A DNA stretch of 64,000 nucleotides from Tenacibaculum dicentrarchi (GCF_900239345.1 NZ_OESZ01000003.1:1-64000), one strand, 5' to 3'; positions 19,838-28,793 are shown, counted from the stretch's first letter. Numbers and translations: made by a program. The notes: generated by a model from the sequence alone, not told the origin.

Positions 19838-19872
19838 CAAAAATACAAAAACAACTTTACATTCCAAGGAAT
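19838..19872 (-). promoter_or_regulatory. marR promoter with dyad over the -33 element
   Basis: On the minus strand TATTTTTG (plus 19838-19845) is an exact -7 match. A TTG 19 bp upstream lies inside the palindrome ATTCC-TT-GGAAT (plus 19861-19872). A regulator bound there would cover the -33 box, as expected for autorepression by the MarR protein. Confidence 0.5.
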
Positions 19873-19890
19873 ATAAAAACAATACAACTA

Positions 19891-20298
19891 TTATTGAATA
19901 CTACTTACTATTTCGGTTATTCCTTTTACCATTTGTGCAACAGGACATGTTCCTGCAACTTCTAATAATATTTCTTTTTGAGCTTTAGTTATCTCTTTTT
20001 CAAAAGATATTTTTTCTATTAATGATTTTTTTATTCCTTCGGATGTTAACCTTATTTGCTGTGTAACATTAACTGTAATTTCACCTACATTCCAATTTTT
20101 ATTTTCGGCATAGGTTCTTAAAGTTATGGAAACACAACCACCAATTGCGGTTAATAAATATTCAACAGGTGTTGGTCCATTATTGTCTCCTCCTTTTTCA
20201 ACAGGCTGATCTGTAATTACAAAATGATTTCTCATTTTTGCTTCCGCCACATAATTACGATTACTTAATATTACTTTTGATGATACTTTACCTGCCAT
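19891..20298 (-). CDS. OsmC-family protein
   Basis: The 135-residue protein has the OsmC/Ohr fold: VEYLLTAIGGCVSITLRTYAE carries the first catalytic-type Cys, and EVAGTCPVAQMVKG the second. Members of this family reduce organic hydroperoxides with a Cys pair; many general OsmC proteins are less well defined. The family-typical length is about 135-145 residues. It lies upstream of marR on the same strand, 82 bp away, with a separate promoter for marR in the gap. Confidence 0.88.
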   Translation of the reverse strand: MAGKVSSKVILSNRNYVAEAKMRNHFVITDQPVEKGGDNNGPTPVEYLLTAIGGCVSITLRTYAENKNWNVGEITVNVTQQIRLTSEGIKKSLIEKISFEKEITKAQKEILLEVAGTCPVAQMVKGITEIVSSIQ

Positions 20299-20458
20299 TA
20301 TTTTATATTTTTCGTTATAAATATAAGAAACTACACTTAAAATAGCAGTAACTACTCTAAAATCAACACAAAAATTTTAAATTTAATTACCACAGAAACT
20401 ATCTTCTAGGGCTTTAAAAATATTTTAATACTGTGTTTTTAATTTCATCAATAAACCA

Positions 20459-20490
20459 TACATTTGCATAAGTACTTATATAAATACTTA
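20459..20490 (+). promoter_or_regulatory. Promoter and operator of the MarR-GNAT gene
   Basis: TACATTTG (20459-20466) is an exact -7 match. It is followed at once by a 22-bp palindrome with a single mismatch (20469-20490): TAAGTACTTAT then ATAAATACTTA. The palindrome covers the expected transcription start, a standard position for MarR autorepression. The ATG is at 20499. Confidence 0.65.
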
Positions 20491-20498
20491 TTATAAAT

Positions 20499-21488
20499 AT
20501 GGATGCGTTAAAAGGATTTGGAGAAATAGGAATCGGATCACGTCTAAAAAGAGTGAGTGAATACATGATGCGAGAAACTCAATTGGTTTATGATGCTTTT
20601 AATATTGATTTTGACCCCTATCTATTTCCAGCTTTTAAAATTATAAAAAATAAAAAAGGAGTTACAAATACCCAAATAACAAACAGCTTACAAATTTCGC
20701 AACCTGCCACAACACAAGCGATCAATAAACTGTTAAAAAAAGAATTAATTTTCTTAGAAGAAGACAAACTTGACAAGCGTAAAAAGGTAATATTTCTGTC
20801 TAAAAAAGGCAAACAATTAGTTAAAACTGTAACACCTCTTTGGAATAGTATTGAATATATAATTAAAGAATACACCTATATATCTTCCAATTCATTAGTA
20901 GAACATTTAAATATTTTAGAAGAAAAATTTAATAAAAAATCATTCAGTCAAGCAATTATAATACACACTAAAATGACGTTAAAAAAAACAACTTCTCTTG
21001 AAATCATATCTTTTAAACCAGTCTACGCTACTGATTTTTATAATTTAAACATCGAATGGATTTCTTCTTTTTTTGAAGTAGAGGCTTATGACAAAGAAGT
21101 TTTAAAAAATCCTGACACGTATATTATTAACAAAGGCGGGCATATTTTTTTCGCAAAACTAGACGATAAAATTATTGGAACCGTTGCTTTAATGCCGATA
21201 AAAAACAAAAAAGAATCATCAGAAAAGAATAAACCAACTGTTTTTGAACTTACCAAAATGGCGGTTTCCCCTCAATATAGAGGCTTTAAAACAGGGCAAA
21301 AATTAATGCAAAAATGTATTGATTTTGCAAAAAGCCAACAATTTAGTAAGCTTGTTTTATATTCTAACAGAAAACTTGAAAATGCTATTTATATTTATAA
21401 AAAATATGGTTTTTTAGAAATTCCTGTAGAAAAAAACTGTCCTTACGAGCGTTCTGACATTAAAATGTCGTTAAAAATAAACGACTAA
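20499..21488 (+). CDS. MarR-type HTH fused to a GNAT acetyltransferase
   Basis: The 329-residue protein has a MarR winged helix in residues 1 to about 145 (FKIIKNKKGVTNTQITNSL, SQPATTQAINKLLKKELI, DKRKKVIFLS wing). A GNAT N-acetyltransferase domain follows from about 165 to 325 (LTKMAVSPQYRGFKTGQKLM is the acetyl-CoA pyrophosphate-binding loop; then YIYKKYGFLEIP). Such bifunctional proteins occur in many bacteria; the acetylated substrate is usually unknown. A palindrome on top of its promoter suggests self-regulation. It stands alone on its strand, divergent from osmC. Confidence 0.88.
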   Translation: MDALKGFGEIGIGSRLKRVSEYMMRETQLVYDAFNIDFDPYLFPAFKIIKNKKGVTNTQITNSLQISQPATTQAINKLLKKELIFLEEDKLDKRKKVIFLSKKGKQLVKTVTPLWNSIEYIIKEYTYISSNSLVEHLNILEEKFNKKSFSQAIIIHTKMTLKKTTSLEIISFKPVYATDFYNLNIEWISSFFEVEAYDKEVLKNPDTYIINKGGHIFFAKLDDKIIGTVALMPIKNKKESSEKNKPTVFELTKMAVSPQYRGFKTGQKLMQKCIDFAKSQQFSKLVLYSNRKLENAIYIYKKYGFLEIPVEKNCPYERSDIKMSLKIND

Positions 21489-21536
21489 GAAGAAGAAGTT
21501 AATGCCATATCTGCTGTAATCAAACGCCTAACTTTC

Positions 21537-21566
21537 TTGTATTTTAAAGGGTTTTTCTTACTTTAG
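21537..21566 (+). promoter_or_regulatory. Promoter of the acyl-CoA carboxylase gene
   Basis: TTG (21537-21539), a 19-bp spacer, then TACTTTAG (21559-21566), one mismatch from TAnnTTTG. This places transcription start near 21573 and supports the ATG at 21594 over an upstream TTG at 21570. Confidence 0.5.
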
Positions 21567-21593
21567 CAGTTGCAAATAAATAACCGATTATCT

Positions 21594-23222
21594 ATGGATA
21601 TTAACTTCAATAAAAACGAAGATTACAATAAACTTTTAGTTTCTGATTTACGCAAACGTTTTGCCAAAGTTAAATTAGGCGGTGGTCAAAAACGGCTAGA
21701 TAAACAACACGAAAAAGGCAAATTAACAGCTCGTGAACGTGTAGATTATCTTTTAGATGATAAAAAAAAATCTATAGAAATTGGAGCTTTTGCAGGCGAT
21801 AAAATGTACCAAGAACACGGCGGATGCCCATCTGGTGGAGTTGTTGTAAAAATAGGATATGTAAGCGGAAAACAATGTATTGTTGTTGCCAACGACGCTA
21901 CTGTAAAAGCTGGTGCTTGGTTTCCTATTACAGGAAAAAAGAATTTAAGAGCACAAGAAATATCCATAGAAAATAAATTACCTATTATTTATTTGGTAGA
22001 TTCTGCGGGAGTATATCTTCCTTTACAGGATGAAATTTTTCCTGATAAAGAACACTTCGGACGTATTTTTAGAAATAATGCGATGATGAGCAGTGTGGGA
22101 ATCACACAAATTTCTGCAATTATGGGGAGTTGTGTTGCAGGTGGTGCTTATTTGCCAATTATGAGTGATGAAGCTATTATTGTTGATAAAACAGCCAGTA
22201 TTTTTTTAGCTGGAAGTTATTTAGTAAAAGCAGCTATTGGTGAAACTATTGATAATGAAACTTTAGGTGGCGCAACTACACATTGCGAAATATCAGGTGT
22301 TACCGATTATAAATCTAAAGATGATAAAGATGCTTTAGACACTATTAAAAAATTAATGGACAAAATTGGAGATTCTGACAAAGCTGGCTTCAATAGAAAA
22401 GAAGCAGTCCCTCCAAAAGAAAATGAAGATGATATTTTTGGAATTCTTCCAAAGGAAAGAAATTCACAATATGATATGTTAGAAATTATCAAACGTTTGG
22501 TTGATAATTCTGAATTTGAACAATACAAAGAAGGCTACGGAAAAACAATTATTACAGGCTACGCACGTATGGACGGTTGGGCTGTTGGTATTGTTGCTAA
22601 TCAACGAAAATTAGTGAAAAATGCCAAAGGAGAAATGCAATTTGGAGGTGTAATTTATAATGATTCTGCTGATAAAGCAACTCGTTTTATTGCTAATTGT
22701 AACCAGAAAAAAATTCCTTTAGTTTTTTTACAAGATGTTACTGGTTTTATGGTTGGTTCAAAATCTGAACACGGTGGAATTATAAAAGACGGCGCAAAAA
22801 TGGTAAATGCGGTAAGTAATTCTGTCGTTCCAAAATTTACTATTATTATTGGTAATTCATACGGTGCAGGAAATTACGCAATGTGCGGGAAAGCCTACGA
22901 CCCTCGATTAATTGCTGCTTGGCCAAGTGCCGAACTTGCAGTTATGAGCGGAAATTCGGCAGCTAAAGTTTTATTACAGATAGAAAAATCATCCTTAAAA
23001 AAACAAGGTGAAGAAATTACACCTGAAAAAGAAGCTGAATTATTCGAAAAAATAAAATCACGTTACGATAATCAAATTTCACCTTATTATGCAGCTGCAA
23101 GAATTTGGACTGATGGAGTTATTAATCCGTTAGACACTAGAACTTGGATTTCAATGGGAATTGAAGCTGCAAATAATGCTCCTATTGAAAAGAAATTTAA
23201 CTTAGGAATTATTCAAGTATAA
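21594..23222 (+). CDS. Acyl-CoA carboxylase beta (carboxyltransferase) subunit
   Basis: From the ATG at 21594 the protein has 542 residues. It has the two crotonase-like halves of biotin-dependent carboxyltransferases: the N-half has LTARERVDYLLD and oxyanion-type GGAYLPIMSDE, and the C-half has GFMVGSKSEHGGIIKDGAKM and NSYGAGNYAMCGKAYDPR. It transfers CO2 from carboxybiotin to an acyl-CoA. The sequence resembles the methylcrotonyl-CoA (leucine breakdown) type more than propionyl-CoA, but the biotin carboxylase partner is not adjacent, so the substrate is uncertain. The next gene starts 23 bp downstream and may be co-transcribed. Confidence 0.82.
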   Translation: MDINFNKNEDYNKLLVSDLRKRFAKVKLGGGQKRLDKQHEKGKLTARERVDYLLDDKKKSIEIGAFAGDKMYQEHGGCPSGGVVVKIGYVSGKQCIVVANDATVKAGAWFPITGKKNLRAQEISIENKLPIIYLVDSAGVYLPLQDEIFPDKEHFGRIFRNNAMMSSVGITQISAIMGSCVAGGAYLPIMSDEAIIVDKTASIFLAGSYLVKAAIGETIDNETLGGATTHCEISGVTDYKSKDDKDALDTIKKLMDKIGDSDKAGFNRKEAVPPKENEDDIFGILPKERNSQYDMLEIIKRLVDNSEFEQYKEGYGKTIITGYARMDGWAVGIVANQRKLVKNAKGEMQFGGVIYNDSADKATRFIANCNQKKIPLVFLQDVTGFMVGSKSEHGGIIKDGAKMVNAVSNSVVPKFTIIIGNSYGAGNYAMCGKAYDPRLIAAWPSAELAVMSGNSAAKVLLQIEKSSLKKQGEEITPEKEAELFEKIKSRYDNQISPYYAAARIWTDGVINPLDTRTWISMGIEAANNAPIEKKFNLGIIQV

Positions 23223-23245
23223 TCTATAAAAAAGCATCATTAGTT

Positions 23246-25228
23246 ATGAAGAAAAAAATTTTAGGAGGTATTATAATCGCTTTTGTAGGTTTTTTAGCAT
23301 ATCAAGCATACATTTTTACGCTTGGTAATCAAGATAATATTAAACCTATTTACTTAATACCCGATGATGCTGTTTTTATTTTAGATACAGAAAGACCTAT
23401 TGACACTTGGGATGAAATTAGTACTAGTGATATTTGGAAACATCTACAAAAAAACAGTTATTTTAAAAACATCAGTAAAAGTTTAAACACTTTAGACAAC
23501 GTTATTAAAGAACAAAAAAGTATTCTTGATTTTGTTGGTGAACGAGATGTATTAATTTCTGCACATGTTTATAAAACTAAAAAATATGATTTTTTATATG
23601 TAGTTGATTTAGAAAAACTATCTAAACTTAATTTCTTAAAAAGTAGTATTGCTAATTTAGCAGGTAACGATTTTAAAATTACTAACAGAATATATAAAAA
23701 TCAAGAAATAACAGAAATTTACGACAAAACAAAAAGAGAAACCTTACATATTGCTTTTATCAAAAATCAATTAATTGCTTCTTATACACATATTTTAGTT
23801 GAAAAATCTATCAATCAATATCAAAAACCTGTTATTGGTAGAGATGTTAATTTTGTTGAAATTACCAAAGAAACCCCTGAAGATGGTTTCTTTAAATTAT
23901 TTTTTCAATATAAATATTTAGATAAGTACCTTTCTTGTTTTGCTGATAAAACCAATACAAAAGTTATTAAAAACATTCAAAATTCGCTGTATTATTCAGG
24001 TTTTGATGTTTCTTTAATTGAAGGAACTATTATTCAAGCAGATGGTTATACCAATGTAAAAGAAAATTCTGAAAGCTATTTAACGGCCATTCAAAAATCA
24101 GGAAAAGGAAAAAGAACTATTGCTAATATAGCACCAAAAAATACAGCTCTTTATCTTAGTTTCGCTTTTGATAGTTTTAATACTTTTCATGAAAATTTTG
24201 AAAGCCTAAAAAAAGTAAATCCTCAAGAATTTGAAGTTTATACCAAACAAATTAAAGAAATTGAAAACAAATTAGATATAAACATCAACAAAAATGTGTA
24301 TAGTTGGATAGGAAATGAAGTTGCTTTAATTCATTTTAACTCTTCATTATCTAAAAATAAAAAAGATATTGCAGCTATTTTTAAAACTTCTGATATTAAA
24401 AAAGCTAGTAAAAACTTAAATTTTATCTTATCTAAAATAAAAGAAAAAACACCTTTACAATTTAAACAAATTAACTACAAAAATCATGCAATTAATTTTT
24501 TAGACTTAAACGGATTCTTTAAAATGATAGTTGGTAATATGTTTAAAAATATGGAAAAACCTTATTTTACTATTATTAATGATTATGTAATATTTAGTGC
24601 TAGTCCTAATACTTTAAAAGAAATTATTAATAACAATATTAGTAATTACACCTTAGCTTCATCAAAAGAATTTGAAGAATTTAATTATCTATTCGATAAA
24701 AAATCTACTATTTTCACTTACATAAATACACCTTATATTTTTAATGATGTAGTAAGTTTAGGTGATAGAAAAACACAAGTGCAAATCAAAAAAAATAAAG
24801 AATATATTATTTGTTTTAATCAATTTGGTATGCAATTAACTTCTGAAGGAAATATTTTTAAAAGTACCATTACAACTACTTTTAATAATCCAAAATTAGT
24901 TTTAGAAAAAATCACTTTAGATAAAAAATTAAAAAAAGAAGAAGCGTTAAAATTAGCATCTAAAAAAAATACAGAAAATAATATATTTAATTTTAAAGAA
25001 ATACATCCGTCAGATTTAAGTGCCTCAACCTACAAAGAATATTATGACAACGGTAATTTACAGTTTGAAGTAAATTTAAAAGATGGTTTATTAGATGGAA
25101 AATTTCGAATGTACTATCAAAACGGGAAATTAAAACTAAAAGGAAGCTACAAAAACGGCAAGAAATCAGGTACTTGGCGTGCTTATGATACTCAAGAAAA
25201 TAAGCTACTTATCAAAAAAGGATTTTAA
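23246..25228 (+). CDS. Membrane-anchored protein with MORN-type tail (DUF3352-like)
   Basis: The 660-residue product has an N-terminal membrane anchor or signal (about 5-24). A long periplasmic body (about 35-560) carries PIYLIPDDAVFILDTERP, NTALYLSFAFDSF and YFTIINDYVIFSASPNTLKEII, resembling DUF3352-type proteins of Bacteroidetes. The C-terminal 65 residues contain MORN-variant repeats (EYYDNGNLQFEVNLKDG, GKFRMYYQNGKLKLKGSYKNG, GKKSGTWRAYD). No catalytic motif is visible. It follows the carboxylase gene by 23 bp. The MORN tail could bind lipid or a partner protein; function unknown. Confidence 0.65.
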   Translation: MKKKILGGIIIAFVGFLAYQAYIFTLGNQDNIKPIYLIPDDAVFILDTERPIDTWDEISTSDIWKHLQKNSYFKNISKSLNTLDNVIKEQKSILDFVGERDVLISAHVYKTKKYDFLYVVDLEKLSKLNFLKSSIANLAGNDFKITNRIYKNQEITEIYDKTKRETLHIAFIKNQLIASYTHILVEKSINQYQKPVIGRDVNFVEITKETPEDGFFKLFFQYKYLDKYLSCFADKTNTKVIKNIQNSLYYSGFDVSLIEGTIIQADGYTNVKENSESYLTAIQKSGKGKRTIANIAPKNTALYLSFAFDSFNTFHENFESLKKVNPQEFEVYTKQIKEIENKLDININKNVYSWIGNEVALIHFNSSLSKNKKDIAAIFKTSDIKKASKNLNFILSKIKEKTPLQFKQINYKNHAINFLDLNGFFKMIVGNMFKNMEKPYFTIINDYVIFSASPNTLKEIINNNISNYTLASSKEFEEFNYLFDKKSTIFTYINTPYIFNDVVSLGDRKTQVQIKKNKEYIICFNQFGMQLTSEGNIFKSTITTTFNNPKLVLEKITLDKKLKKEEALKLASKKNTENNIFNFKEIHPSDLSASTYKEYYDNGNLQFEVNLKDGLLDGKFRMYYQNGKLKLKGSYKNGKKSGTWRAYDTQENKLLIKKGF

Positions 25229-25259
25229 TTGTAAATAATTACTGCAATAACTACATTTG
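25229..25259 (+). promoter_or_regulatory. yebC promoter
   Basis: TTG (25229-25231), a 20-bp spacer, and TACATTTG (25252-25259). Both elements and their spacing match the Bacteroidetes sigma-A consensus. The ATG lies 46 bp further on. Confidence 0.7.
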
Positions 25260-25305
25260 TCATTGCGTAAAAATAATTTTAGCGTAAAAATAATAATTTA
25301 ATAAA

Positions 25306-26022
25306 ATGGGAAGAGCATTCGAACTTAGAAAAGGACGTAAGATGAAGCGTTGGTCTGCAATGGCTAAAACATTTACCAGAATTGGTAAAGATATTGTAAT
25401 GGCAATTAAAGATGGTGGGCCAAACCCCGAAGCAAACTCACGTTTAAGGGCGGTAATGCAAAATGCAAAGGCAGCAAACATGCCTAAAGACAATGTAGAG
25501 CGCGCCATTAAAAAAGCGGTAGATAAAGATACAAGCGACTATAAAGAAGCGTTATTTGAAGGCTATGCTCCACACGGAATTGCCGTTGTTGTAGAAACAG
25601 CAACCGACAATAATAATAGAACTGTTGCTAATGTACGTTCTGTATTTAATAAATGTAACGGAAACTTAGGAACTTCAGGTTCTGTTCTTTTTATGTTTGA
25701 CCGTGTTTGTAATTTTACAGTAAAAAAAGAAGATATTACTGTTGATTTAGAAGAGTTAGAATTAGAACTTATTGACTTTGAAGTTGAAGAAGTTTTTAAT
25801 GATGACGAAGGAATTATTATTTATGCACCATTTGAACAATTTGGGGCTATTCAATCTTATTTTGAAGATAATAATGTAGAAATTTTATCATCAGGTTTTG
25901 AAAGAATTCCTGCTTCTACCATGAAGCTTTCTGAAGAACAGCAAGCAGATGTAGAGAAGTTATTAGAAAAATTAGAAGATGATGATGATGTTCAAAATGT
26001 TTATCATAGCATGGTAATGTAA
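25306..26022 (+). CDS. yebC: YebC/PmpR-family DNA-binding or translation-related regulator
   Basis: The 238-residue protein has the three-domain YebC plan. It has the typical N-terminal GRAFELRKGRKMKRWSAMAK, TRIGKDI and NSRLRAVMQNAKAANMP segments, then EGYAPHGIAVVVE, and an acidic C-terminal domain ending in VQNVYHS. Members act as transcriptional regulators in some bacteria, and one branch helps ribosomes through proline-rich stretches; which applies here cannot be told. The length fits the family. It has its own promoter and terminator. Confidence 0.92.
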   Translation: MGRAFELRKGRKMKRWSAMAKTFTRIGKDIVMAIKDGGPNPEANSRLRAVMQNAKAANMPKDNVERAIKKAVDKDTSDYKEALFEGYAPHGIAVVVETATDNNNRTVANVRSVFNKCNGNLGTSGSVLFMFDRVCNFTVKKEDITVDLEELELELIDFEVEEVFNDDEGIIIYAPFEQFGAIQSYFEDNNVEILSSGFERIPASTMKLSEEQQADVEKLLEKLEDDDDVQNVYHSMVM

Positions 26023-26050
26023 AACATTTAAAACCTTATCTTTTCGTATA

Positions 26051-26093
26051 AAAAAGCGAAATTGTCTAATTAAATTAGATGATTTCGCTTTTT
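26051..26093 (+). terminator. Terminator after yebC
   Basis: AAAAAGCGAAAT and ATTTCGCTTTTT form a 12-bp stem, with a second TCTAAT/ATTAGA stem inside. It begins 29 bp after the yebC stop and ends in a T-run. Confidence 0.85.
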
Positions 26094-26196
26094 TATATTG
26101 ATATATTTAACAAAAAAACAGGTTACTTTTTATAACCTATTTTACATAGTTTAAAGTTTTATTTATCTTCTATAAATTATAGTATCTTTTTTTATA

Positions 26197-26682
26197 TCAA
26201 AAGTTGTTAACCCAATTATCAAAATTTTCCAATTGTTCCATAAATATTTGCTCTCTTCCATCTGAAAGACGTAATTTATACGTATACTCATTTGAAATTG
26301 CTTTAATTTTATCATAATCTACTTGCCACCTTCCATCTTCAAATGAAGGGGCTTCAACAAAACCATCATAGGACAATGCTGTTTTCTCTCCTGTTCTACT
26401 ATCTATTATTATCCTATCTGAAGGAGCTGTACTTATAGTCCATATTTTTGTTTTAACTTTTACGGAATCTATTGCTATAAATTTATCATTCTTTACGGCT
26501 CCTATATAAAATTTATAACCAGTATATTCAATATCTGTATAATTATAAAAAACTAATGCAATACCATTTTTTGGTTCAAAATTTTCATAAGCTGAATCGA
26601 TACCACAACTAAGAAAAAAAGAGCATACAATTAAAAATAATATTTTTGTTTGTCTAGTAAGTAATTTTAATTTTTTTGAAAT
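26197..26682 (-). CDS. Putative lipoprotein lacking a clear start codon
   Basis: The reading frame from about 26682 has a strong signal (KLKLLTRQTKILFLIV) and lipobox FFLSCG, then about 130 residues with beta character (IALVFYNYTDIEYTGYKFYIG, YTYKLRLSDGREQIF). I recognise no family. The frame has no ATG at the expected place; the likeliest initiation codon is ATT at 26680-26682, or an ATG has been lost. The same frame continues upstream into the broken DUF6973-like gene, so translation by read-through from it is also possible. The lipoprotein body has no internal stop codon. It lies in a decayed region, so it may itself be inactive. Confidence 0.5.
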   Translation of the reverse strand: MSKKLKLLTRQTKILFLIVCSFFLSCGIDSAYENFEPKNGIALVFYNYTDIEYTGYKFYIGAVKNDKFIAIDSVKVKTKIWTISTAPSDRIIIDSRTGEKTALSYDGFVEAPSFEDGRWQVDYDKIKAISNEYTYKLRLSDGREQIFMEQLENFDNWVNNF

Positions 26683-27865
26683 ATAAACAGCTTTATTAGT
26701 GTTACAAGATTTATAAGGTACATAAAACGTTTTCCAACATTTTGTATCTGGAGAATTAGCACCTGGAGGACCTGCATTTCTTAGGTAATTAACGTTACCT
26801 CCTTCTCTACAAATATTTCTTCTTTTCTTATGGTATTTTGTGATACAATTAAATGTTTTAGTTCTAATTTTTGTTGCTATCTCTTCGAGTGTACCCTCAA
26901 CAAAAAAAGCATTCTCAACCACTTCTTTGGTTTTTCTTTTTAATAAACCAAGGCTAGGCGACCTTAAACCTACTTTTGCCCATAAAAGTTTTCTATATGG
27001 GGTATTATCATTATATAATTTTCTTCCTATTGCATTATTATGATAATCCATTTGATGTGAATCTTCTTTATTATCAATACCACACTCTTCATAAGCATCT
27101 GTAACTGCTTTAGCAAATTTTAATTTAGGTGATTTTGAAGAAACTGTAAGGTACTTATCGCATAAAAGAGCACTCCAAAGAATATGCCTGTATGCATCTT
27201 GCTTAGTATCCGTTCCTTTTAAATTTGGAAATTATTTTGCTGCGATATCTGTAGCATGTGCAGCTTCTTTAAGTGCCCATAATGCCATAGCTTTTTCCCG
27301 TAACACGAGAAAAACCGCCATAACTTTTAAAAACACCTTTTTTTCTTAAACAAGCAATAGTCTTCTTTTTATCTGTCGAATAATCGTATGATTTTGAAGA
27401 TTTAGATTTATAATGTCGATTTTATTTTAATTTTGTTAACTTATTATAAACAAGATAATCTAAACTTTTTTGATAATACTCTTCAATCAATAAAATATTT
27501 TCTTGAATATCTTCAGAGCTTAAAGTAGGGAAATCATTATTCAATAGTTCTATTTTTTCCTGCGCTAAATTTTCATTTGTAATATAAGGGAATTTAATAA
27601 ATTCTTCTTTAACTGCTGCTGCTATCTCATCTAAATTAAATTCATCAAAATTTATAATTCTTTTTTCTTTTTTTTTGCTAATGCCCCACTTTTGTTTTTA
27701 ATATCAATAATAGGTACATTCAACCTATTTACAACAGATACTCCTTTATAAGTAGATAATAATTACTCTTTTTCACTGATTCAGTAACATCTAAAACAGC
27801 TTACTTTTCGGAATAAAAAAAAACAAAGCCAATAATAAAATGAAGTAATAGGTTCTTCTCTTAAT
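26683..27865 (-). pseudogene. Degraded exported protein with DUF6973-like domain
   Basis: Read on the minus strand, several frames join into one former gene. It opens with a signal-like segment KRRTYYFILLLALFFFIPKS whose start is ATT (27863-27865) rather than ATG. Then come AVLDVTESVKKSNYY, STYKGVSVVNRLNVPIIDIK, and FDEFNLDEIAAAVKEEFIKF running to EEYYQKSLDYLVYNKL, where a TAA stands at 27422-27424. The C-terminal part has LKEAAHATDIAAK, a TAA at 27232-27234, then FPNLKGTDTKQDAYRHILWS and SHQMDYHNNAIGR. The last two motifs (DAYRH, DxHNN) are typical of DUF6973 proteins. I count at least four frame changes (near 27800, 27745, 27670 and 27300), two stops and a lost start. The right-hand limit with the lipoprotein is uncertain. 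Confidence 0.7.
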
Positions 27866-27913
27866 TATATAACACAATTAATTAGTAATTTAACAAGGCT
27901 ACTTACTAAGCAA

Positions 27914-27947
27914 AAAAAGGTTATACTACAAGAGTATAACCTTTTTA
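27914..27947 (-). terminator. Terminator directly after rpsN
   Basis: AAAAAGGTTATACT and AGTATAACCTTTTT form a 14-bp stem with a 5-nt loop, starting 20 bp after the rpsN stop. A T-run follows on the minus strand. It closes the ribosomal-protein transcript at a point where the operon normally continues with rpsH. Confidence 0.85.
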
Positions 27948-27966
27948 TAAAATAAATTGATAATTT

Positions 27967-28236
27967 CTACCAACTTGCTTTTTTAACACCTGGAATTAAT
28001 CCATTGTTAGCCATTTCACGGAAAGTAACACGTGAAATACCGAACTGACGCATATATCCTTTTGGACGACCTGTTAGTTTACAACGATTGTGCATTCTAA
28101 TTGGTGATGCATTTTTTGGTAATTTTTGTAATGCTTCGTAGTCTCCAGCTTCTTTTAAAGCTTTTCTCTTTTCAGCATACTTTGCTACCGTTTTAGCTCT
28201 TTTACGCTCACGCGCTTTCATTGATTCTTTAGCCAT
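27967..28236 (-). CDS. rpsN: 30S ribosomal protein S14 (zinc-free form)
   Basis: The 89-residue protein is the long, zinc-independent S14: it has [20 protein letters not shown] but no CxxC pairs. S14 binds 16S rRNA in the head of the small subunit. It is 3 bp from rplE. Here it is the last gene of the cluster, which is unusual: rpsH and the rest of the spc genes should follow but a terminator does. Confidence 0.97.
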   Translation of the reverse strand: MAKESMKARERKRAKTVAKYAEKRKALKEAGDYEALQKLPKNASPIRMHNRCKLTGRPKGYMRQFGISRVTFREMANNGLIPGVKKASW

Positions 28237-28239
28237 CTT

Positions 28240-28791
28240 CTAGTTCTTTTTAAATGGTAAACCTAATTCAGTTAATAAAGATTTAGCTTCTTTATCAGTG
28301 TTTGCAGATGTTACAAAAGTAATATCCATTCCACTAATCTTTTTTACTTGATCAATATTAATTTCAGGGTAGATGATTTGTTCAGTAATACCTAAATTGT
28401 AATTACCTCTACCATCAAAACCGTTCGCTTTAATTCCGTTAAAGTCTCTTACACGTGGTAAAGAAGCGGTAACTAATCTGTCTAAAAATTCGTACATTTT
28501 AACTCCTCTTAACGTAACTTTCGCACCAATTGGCATCCCTTTACGTAATTTGAAGTTTGCAACATCTTTCTTAGAGATCGTTGAAACTGCTTTTTGACCT
28601 GTAATTGTACTTAACTCGTCAATAGCGTATTCTATTAATTTCTTATCTGCTATAGCTGCACCAACACCTTTATTTACAACAATCTTTTGTAATTTAGGCA
28701 CTTGCATTACATTACTATAACCGAATTCCTCAGTAAGAGCTTTTATAACTCTGCTCTTGTACTCCTCTTTTAATCTTGGTACGTAACTCAT
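28240..28791 (-). CDS. rplE: 50S ribosomal protein L5
   Basis: The 183-residue protein has the L5 segments [28 protein letters not shown] and [21 protein letters not shown]5 binds 5S rRNA and sits in the central protuberance. It is 2 bp downstream of rplX, with rpsN after it. Confidence 0.97.
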   Translation of the reverse strand: MSYVPRLKEEYKSRVIKALTEEFGYSNVMQVPKLQKIVVNKGVGAAIADKKLIEYAIDELSTITGQKAVSTISKKDVANFKLRKGMPIGAKVTLRGVKMYEFLDRLVTASLPRVRDFNGIKANGFDGRGNYNLGITEQIIYPEINIDQVKKISGMDITFVTSANTDKEAKSLLTELGLPFKKN

Positions 28792-28793
28792 TG

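Noticed and set aside
19891..20298. Naming the OsmC/MarR pair as Ohr/OhrR
   Set aside because: The MarR protein shows no N-terminal sensing Cys, and OsmC-family members other than Ohr are common.
26197..27051. Single intact 284-residue protein from ATG 27051
   Set aside because: That ATG lies inside the DUF6973-like motif (MDYHNN), coding similarity continues upstream through an in-frame stop, and a second signal/lipobox appears mid-protein.
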